Part shown: positions 53,539-58,471 of the stretch, one piece after another | Layout: every line of letters begins with the position of its first letter | How positions within the stretch are numbered: position 1 is the first letter of the stretch | Origin: an uncultured Clostridia bacterium | GTDB lineage: Bacteria; Bacillota; Clostridia; Christensenellales; Borkfalkiaceae | NCBI GenBank assembly: GCA_934796775.1 | Contig: CAKVPH010000010.1 | Span: 1-58,471 of the forward strand | Direction of reading: 5' to 3' | Length of the DNA: 58,471 bases | The notes under the pieces: model-generated | Told to the model about the DNA's origin: nothing | What the model saw: the letters and a program-made list of their open reading frames with translations, nothing else | The model's database searches: none | Made by a program: the position numbers and the translations under genes

Positions 53539-53652
53539 TATTAGTCCCGAACGTATTACAACGAAGAGCTTTGAGGTATTTATAGAAATACCCAAAGAGG
53601 ATGTAAGGCAAAGTATGAATTGGATAAAGAAACGGGATTATTAAAGTTAGAT
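53522..53652 (+). pseudogene. ppa: Inorganic pyrophosphatase fragment (N-terminal, frameshifted)
   Basis: ATG 53522 starts NVRHDISPERITTKSFEVF followed by IEIPK, the N terminus of family-I soluble pyrophosphatase. A two-base insertion near 53597-53600 shifts the frame; reading resumes as KYELDKETGLLKLD, after which pyrophosphatase homology stops at about 53652 and unrelated sequence follows. Only about 44 of the expected 175 or more residues remain, so it is a remnant. Confidence 0.85.
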
Positions 53653-54327
53653 ACTTTAACTTGTTATCCGCAGAGCGCAATGGGCGCGCATGTTTCCGCT
53701 TCGCCAAACGGACATACATTGCGTGCAAGTACGATAGAAAACAGGTTTAATACGGCTTGTATAGGTGCGTTCGGATATGAAATGGATTTGACGAAAATAT
53801 CCGACATCGATACAAAAGCCGTAATGGGACAAATAGAGTGGTATAAAAAGTATAGAAAAACGTTGCAGTTTGGCGATTATTACAGGCTGAAAAGCGTTTT
53901 CTACGATACGCATGCAAGTTGGGTAGTCGTTTCGAAAGATAAAAAACAGGCGGTCGCAAATATCACAAATAAAATTCAGGAATTATATTGTCCGCAGGTG
54001 TTTTTAAAAGTTTGCGGACTTAAACCTGATTCCCTTTATGAAATTAAAACGCGCGTGCAGTATTTGCCTGTAAAAAAAGGTGATAAATTTACGGCAATGC
54101 AACAGGCTTGCGTAGCGAGAACCGATGAGGAAGCAATCGTTGCGGCAAAAGCATGCGAACCTTTGCAAAGCGAAAGCGAGAAATATGTCGTATCGGGCAG
54201 AACGCTTGACAAAATCGGTATAAGATTAAATACCGAATGGATGGGTGGCGGAGATCCGAATATTACGAGAATTATGTATGATTTCGGAAGTCGATTATAC
54301 AGTATAGATATTCTTCAAGACAAATAA
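53653..54327 (+). pseudogene. C-terminal fragment of a GH36 alpha-galactosidase
   Basis: The open frame joins the ppa fragment directly and reads CYPQSAMGAHVSASPN, TRASTIENRFNTACIGAFGYEMDLT and KYRKTLQFGDYY, a typical GH36 end after the catalytic barrel. The barrel itself, with the nucleophile and acid/base, is missing. The codon style is that of the downstream block, not of the island. It is a truncated resident gene, and the frame fusion with ppa is a product of the junction. Confidence 0.8.
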
Positions 54328-54351
54328 AAAATATCGGAGGCATAGTAGCTG

Positions 54352-55188
54352 ATGAATAAACTGATTTTATCCGCTTTTGCGGACGAATATGCCGACAGTT
54401 TGAAAGAGCAGTGCGAAGCATTGAATAAATTCGGATTTTGCTATATAGAACTTCGCGGGGCGAACGGCAAAAACGTTTCGGTTTTAACCGAAAGCGAAGT
54501 AAAAGAAACTAAAAAAATACTTGACGATTACGGTATAGAAGTTTCGTCGATAGGTTCGCCGCTCGGCAAAATCGATATAAAGGGCGATTTGAACGGGCAC
54601 TACGAAACGGCGAAAAGGGTATATGAAACGGCAAATATTCTCGGCGCGAAGAATGTGAGAATGTTCTCGTTTTATTCAAAAGAAACGCCATTTGATAAAT
54701 GCAAAAGCGAAATTTATGCGGGGCTTGAAAAACTCGTCGGTTTGTCCGACGGTACGGGGCTTACCTTATGCCACGAAAACGAAGCCTTAATCTATGGCGA
54801 AAGCCCTGAAAAATGCCTTGAAATAGCCGAATATTTCGGCGGGAGAATCAAGTGCGTTTTCGATATGGGCAATTTCGTTTTGGACGGCTATGAACCTATG
54901 TCGGCATATAAACTTTTGTCCGATTATATCGAATATTTTCATATAAAGGACGCGTTATATGCGGGCGCGATCGTTCCCGCAGGCAAGGGCGAAGCCAAGA
55001 TAAAAGAAATTCTCGACGATTACAAGGAAAACGGCAGGAAAGATACGTTTATTACCTTAGAGCCGCATTTGCAGACTTTTTCGGGGCTTAACGCGCTTGT
55101 CGGAAAGAGTTTCGATAACCCGTACAAATACGATAATCAAAAGGCGGCGTTTACGGACGCAGTAGAAAAATTGAAAGGCTTATTATGA
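54352..55188 (+). CDS. Sugar phosphate isomerase/epimerase family protein (TIM barrel), second
   Basis: The 278-residue protein has the metal-ligand pattern LCHENEALIYGE (Glu), VFDMGNF (Asp), YFHIKDAL (His, Asp) and ITLEPHL (Glu). It is a different lineage from the one at 49008. It overlaps nagB copy 2 by four bases (ATGA), so it is in the same operon. A role in epimerising keto-sugars or in amino-sugar conversion is likely. CGGAGG lies at 54335-54340, 11 bases before the ATG. Confidence 0.85.
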   Translation: MNKLILSAFADEYADSLKEQCEALNKFGFCYIELRGANGKNVSVLTESEVKETKKILDDYGIEVSSIGSPLGKIDIKGDLNGHYETAKRVYETANILGAKNVRMFSFYSKETPFDKCKSEIYAGLEKLVGLSDGTGLTLCHENEALIYGESPEKCLEIAEYFGGRIKCVFDMGNFVLDGYEPMSAYKLLSDYIEYFHIKDALYAGAIVPAGKGEAKIKEILDDYKENGRKDTFITLEPHLQTFSGLNALVGKSFDNPYKYDNQKAAFTDAVEKLKGLL

Positions 55189-55943
55189 AAACGTTTGTAA
55201 AAGATAAATTACAGGTAGAAATATTTGAAAACAGAACGCTTATGGGTGAAGCCGCGGCGAAAGATATTTCGGCTAAGATAAAAGAATTGCTTGCAGAAAA
55301 GCAGGAAATCAATATGATTTTTGCCGCCGCGCCGTCGCAAAACGACGTTTTGAAAGCGTTGGTCGAAGATGAAACCATAGAGTGGAACAGGGTGAACGCC
55401 TACCACATGGACGAGTATATCGGTCTTGATAAAAATGCTCCGCAAGGTTTCGGCAATTTCCTTAAGGTTCACATTTTCGGGCTTGTTCCGTTCAAAAGCG
55501 TTAACTACATAGATATAACGGCAACCGATCCCGAAAAGGAAGCCGAAAGATACGGAGAGTTGTTAAAAGCGAACCCGACCGATATAGTGGTAATGGGAAT
55601 AGGTGAGAACGGGCATATCGCGTTTAACGATCCCGACGTTGCCGATTTCAACGATAAAAAGGTTGTAAAACCCGTGAAGCTCGACGAAATTTGCCGCAAT
55701 CAGCAGGTGAACGACGGTTGTTTCAAGGCGATCGACGAAGTTCCTACGCACGCAATGACTTTAACCGTCCCCACGCTTGTAGCCGTTCCGTGGCTGTTCT
55801 GTATAGTTCCTGCGGTAACTAAGGCAAAAGCCGTTTACGAAACGATAAACGGCAGTATAGACGAGCATTGCCCGGCAAGCATTTTAAGAACGAGAGATAA
55901 CGCAAAATTATACCTCGACGATAAGAGTTCGGCGTTATTATGA
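55185..55943 (+). CDS. nagB: Glucosamine-6-phosphate deaminase-like protein, copy 2
   Basis: The protein (252 residues) matches copy 1 over the full length, with identical motifs FAAAPSQNDVL, YHMDEYIGL, GIGENGHIAFNDP and CPASILR. The same Asn and Asp substitutions at the E. coli Asp141 and Glu148 positions are present, so they are conserved in both copies. It is coupled by ATGA overlaps to the upstream TIM-barrel gene and to nagA copy 2. Codon style is that of block 3. Confidence 0.85.
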   Translation: MKTFVKDKLQVEIFENRTLMGEAAAKDISAKIKELLAEKQEINMIFAAAPSQNDVLKALVEDETIEWNRVNAYHMDEYIGLDKNAPQGFGNFLKVHIFGLVPFKSVNYIDITATDPEKEAERYGELLKANPTDIVVMGIGENGHIAFNDPDVADFNDKKVVKPVKLDEICRNQQVNDGCFKAIDEVPTHAMTLTVPTLVAVPWLFCIVPAVTKAKAVYETINGSIDEHCPASILRTRDNAKLYLDDKSSALL

Positions 55944-57106
55944 TTGAAATAAAAAGTAATAAAATAATAACTCCAAACGGTTTATGTTCGGGGTATTTAT
56001 ATATTGATAACGGGCTTATAGACGGCTTTTTTGAAAGACAAAGGAACGATGTTGCCTGCGAAAAACGTTACGATTTTTCGGGTAAATACGTATCGCCAGG
56101 GTTTATAGATTTGCACACGCACGGTGCGGGCGGTTATCCGTTTATAAACTGTACGGAAGAAGATGTTATAAATGCTTGTGATTTCCAAGTAAAACATGGA
56201 ACGACGAGTATTATGCCGACGGTAACTGCGGGCGCGTTCGAAACAATGAAAGCCGCGGTGAAAGAAATCGCTTCCGCAAAACGCGGAAATAAGACAAAAA
56301 ACAATATAATCGGCGCGCATTTAGAAGGTCCGTATTTGTCTGCAAAACAGTGTGGTGCGCAGTGCCCGAAGTTTATAACTAAACCACAAAAAGCCGACTA
56401 TAAGTCGATTATCGAAGAGTTTGGCGATTCAATAGCGCGTTGGACTTACGCTCCCGAAAACGACGAAAACGGGGAATTTTGCAAATATTTAACAGAACGC
56501 GGCATAATCGCGTCCGCGGGGCATACCGACGCTAAATACGAAGACATGAAAACGGCAATCGAAAACGGTTGCAATCTCGTAACACATTTGTATTCGTGTA
56601 CGTCAACCGTAACGCGCGACCATGGTTTCCGCTCGCTTGGTGTAATAGAAAGCACTTTTTTAAGAGATGAACTTTATGCCGAAATAATAGCCGACGGAAA
56701 ACATTTGTCGCCCGAACTTATAAAGATGATAGTAAAAATCAAGGGTGAGGATAAAACCTTGCTTTGTACCGATAGTCTCGCGATAGCGGGAACGGATATA
56801 AAAGAGGGCGTAATGAGCGGCACGGAATTTATCGTAGAGGACGGAGTTTGCAAACTAAAAGACCGTTCGGCATTTGCGGGTAGTATCGCCACCGCCGACC
56901 GCCTTGTGCGAGTAATGACCAAAGAATGTGGTTATGATATATTAACCGCGGTAAAAATGATTACTGAAACTCCCGCGAAAATCGCAAAAATCAATGCAGG
57001 AAAACTTGAAAAAGGTTGTAGAGCCGATATAGTTGTTTTTGATGATGAAATAAATGTTGAATCTGTATTTGTTAACGGATTGAACGTTTTTAATTTCGCA
57101 AAGTAA
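55940..57106 (+). CDS. nagA: N-acetylglucosamine-6-phosphate deacetylase, copy 2 (intact)
   Basis: The 388-residue metal hydrolase removes acetate from GlcNAc-6-phosphate. Metal-site motifs are present: FIDLHTHGAGGY, HLEGPYLS (Glu), ASAGHTD, THLYSCTSTVTRDHG and CTDSLAIAG (catalytic Asp). A short N-terminal beta part (IEIKSNKIITPNG) and the C-terminal sheet are complete. It overlaps nagB copy 2 by ATGA. It is the working counterpart of the frameshifted copy at 47867. Confidence 0.93.
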   Translation: MIEIKSNKIITPNGLCSGYLYIDNGLIDGFFERQRNDVACEKRYDFSGKYVSPGFIDLHTHGAGGYPFINCTEEDVINACDFQVKHGTTSIMPTVTAGAFETMKAAVKEIASAKRGNKTKNNIIGAHLEGPYLSAKQCGAQCPKFITKPQKADYKSIIEEFGDSIARWTYAPENDENGEFCKYLTERGIIASAGHTDAKYEDMKTAIENGCNLVTHLYSCTSTVTRDHGFRSLGVIESTFLRDELYAEIIADGKHLSPELIKMIVKIKGEDKTLLCTDSLAIAGTDIKEGVMSGTEFIVEDGVCKLKDRSAFAGSIATADRLVRVMTKECGYDILTAVKMITETPAKIAKINAGKLEKGCRADIVVFDDEINVESVFVNGLNVFNFAK

Positions 57107-57131
57107 ATATAGAAGAAAGGATGTCAAATTT

Positions 57132-58169
57132 ATGAAACTTACGTTCCGCTGGTATGGCGAAAAAGATTGCATACCTCTTAATTACATAAAGCAAATTCAG
57201 GGAATGACGGGCGTTGTCACCGCCGTTTACGACGTTCCCGTGGGTGACGTATGGGAACTTTCAAAACTTGAACGGCTGAAAAGCCTTTGTGAGGAAGCGG
57301 GGCTTGAAATGGAAGTAATCGAGTCAATTCCCGTTCACGAAGATATAAAACTCGGCAAGCCCACGCGTGATAAACTCATCGCAAACTACGCGCAGAATAT
57401 AATCAACTGCGGGAAAGTCGGCGTAAAGTGCGTTTGCTACAACTTTATGCCTGTTTTCGATTGGTTCAGGACGAATTTGTACTACAAACACGCCGACGGC
57501 TCTACTTCGCTTTCGTATAGCGAAGCAGATTTCAATAAGTTGGACAAGCATAATTTGCGCTTGCCCGGCTGGGACGAAAGTTATTCGCCCGAGCAACTCA
57601 ACGGACTTTTGAAAGAATACGAGGGTATGACGCACGAAAAGCTGTTTGAAAACCTCGTATATTTCCTTAACGGAATAATGCCCGCGTGCAACGAGGCCGG
57701 AGTGAATATGGCGATTCACCCCGACGATCCGCCGTGGGATATTTTCGGACTACCGAGAATCGTCGGAAGGGAAGAGGACTACGACCGCTTGTTCAAAGCC
57801 GTGCCCGATCCGCATAACGGAATAACGTTTTGTACGGGTTCGCTCGGCGCAGGGCGTTTCAACGATTTGCCGAAAATGGCGGCGAAGTATGCAAAGCGCA
57901 TATATTTCGCTCATCTTCGTCAGTTGAAGTTCGTAAACGATACCGATTTTTATGAAAACGGACATCGGACTGCCGATGGCAACGTGGACATCTATTCGAT
58001 AGTTCGCGCTCTCGTCGAAAACGGATTCGACGGATATTTGCGTCCCGATCACGGAAGAAATATCTGGGGCGAAAACGCAAAACCCGGTTACGGGCTTTAC
58101 GACCGTGCGCTCGGCGCGGCGTACTTAAACGGCGTATTCGAGGCAGTGCAAAAAGATTTGAAAAAATGA
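57132..58169 (+). CDS. uxuA: Mannonate dehydratase
   Basis: The 345-residue enzyme dehydrates D-mannonate to 2-keto-3-deoxygluconate in hexuronate breakdown. It starts KLTFRWYGEKDCIPLNYIKQ, has CYNFMPVFDWFRTNL, HPDDPPWDIFGLPRI, FCTGSLGA with the metal Cys, AHLRQLKF and RPDHGR, all typical of UxuA. The length is normal. GAAAGGATG lies upstream of the ATG. The following SDR gene is probably the mannonate oxidoreductase partner. Confidence 0.95.
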   Translation: MKLTFRWYGEKDCIPLNYIKQIQGMTGVVTAVYDVPVGDVWELSKLERLKSLCEEAGLEMEVIESIPVHEDIKLGKPTRDKLIANYAQNIINCGKVGVKCVCYNFMPVFDWFRTNLYYKHADGSTSLSYSEADFNKLDKHNLRLPGWDESYSPEQLNGLLKEYEGMTHEKLFENLVYFLNGIMPACNEAGVNMAIHPDDPPWDIFGLPRIVGREEDYDRLFKAVPDPHNGITFCTGSLGAGRFNDLPKMAAKYAKRIYFAHLRQLKFVNDTDFYENGHRTADGNVDIYSIVRALVENGFDGYLRPDHGRNIWGENAKPGYGLYDRALGAAYLNGVFEAVQKDLKK

Positions 58170-58181
58170 GGAGAAAGAAAA

Positions 58182-58471
58182 ATGTACGATTTACCTTTTG
58201 AAATAGACTTAAACGGAAAGAGCGTGGCGATAACGGGTGCGGGCGGAATAATCTGCGGCGAGTTTGCAAAGGCGCTTGCGGCTTGCGGAGCGCAGGTTGC
58301 ACTGCTTGATATTAACTATGACGCAGCCGAAAAAGTCGCTACCGAAATAGGCGAAAACGCGATTGCGATTCGTTGTAACTGTTTGGATAAAGAAAGCATA
58401 AAGTCCGCCTATAGCACGATTATCGGCGCATTCGGCAAGGTGGATATCCTGATTAACGGCGCGGGCGGAAA
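58182..58471 (+). CDS. SDR-family oxidoreductase (partial), probable D-mannonate oxidoreductase
   Basis: The frame runs off the window after 96 residues. It begins YDLPFEIDLNGKSVAITGAG, with the Rossmann pattern TGAGGIICGE, a DIN acidic residue for NAD binding after the second strand, and a VDILINGAGG motif. This is a short-chain dehydrogenase. Position after uxuA suggests a fructuronate reductase/mannonate oxidoreductase of the SDR type. TGAGGAGAAAG precedes the ATG. Confidence 0.85.
   Translation, partial: MYDLPFEIDLNGKSVAITGAGGIICGEFAKALAACGAQVALLDINYDAAEKVATEIGENAIAIRCNCLDKESIKSAYSTIIGAFGKVDILINGAGG

Overview
The window looks like chromosomal DNA of an uncultured gut-type Firmicute (class Clostridia, possibly Christensenellales-like; this placement is inferred from gene families and style, no rRNA is present). 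There are strong AGGAGG-type ribosome binding sites, consensus sigma-A promoters, a Firmicute-type mobile element, and CUT1 sugar transport genes without their own ATPase. No tRNA, rRNA or CRISPR array was seen. The window divides into three blocks with visibly different codon style.

Block 1 (1 to about 22.9 kb, richer in G+C) is one end of an integrative and conjugative element (ICE). It starts with accessory genes (DUF4314, a C5 and an N6 DNA methyltransferase, a YubB-like protein, two AbrB-type regulators, DUF3849, DUF3846, DUF4406). The mating apparatus follows: DUF3852 pilin-like protein, TrbL/VirB6, PrgI/VirB3-like, a VirB4-associated protein, VirB4, and a CD1108-like membrane stub. Then come a candidate oriT, a ribbon-helix-helix relaxosome protein, a MobP-type relaxase with Sel1 repeats, a Toprim primase-like protein, the VirD4 coupling protein, a small HTH protein and a 1291-residue repeat-rich surface protein. 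A two-gene cassette with its own consensus promoter and terminator, encoding a VapD/Cas2-like protein, sits inside the transfer operon. No integrase and no att site could be identified.

Block 2 (about 23.1 to 53.65 kb, visibly richer in A+T) is a carbohydrate-use island. It holds a surface protein, an ABC sugar importer (two permeases and a lipoprotein), secreted lectin-like and TIM-barrel hydrolase-like proteins, GH36 and two GH78-type enzymes, and two AraC regulators in divergent orientation. It also holds an amidohydrolase, a DegT/DnrJ aminotransferase, three Gfo/Idh/MocA oxidoreductases, YitT, a Dabb protein, NagB, a broken NagA, a sugar isomerase/epimerase and an OPA-type MFS transporter. 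The gene set suggests uptake of rhamnose- or galactose-containing glycosides, processing through keto-sugar and amino-sugar intermediates, and entry to central metabolism. The block carries several broken genes: an AraC remnant at its left edge, an in-frame UGA in one oxidoreductase, a one-base frameshift in nagA, a HAD phosphatase remnant and a frameshifted ppa fragment.

Block 3 (53.65 to 58.47 kb) returns to the codon style of block 1. It starts with the truncated 3' end of a second GH36 gene joined directly to the ppa fragment, which marks a recombination (or assembly) junction. It continues with a TIM-barrel isomerase, a second NagB and an intact NagA, mannonate dehydratase UxuA and the start of an SDR oxidoreductase, i.e. 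amino-sugar and hexuronate catabolism.
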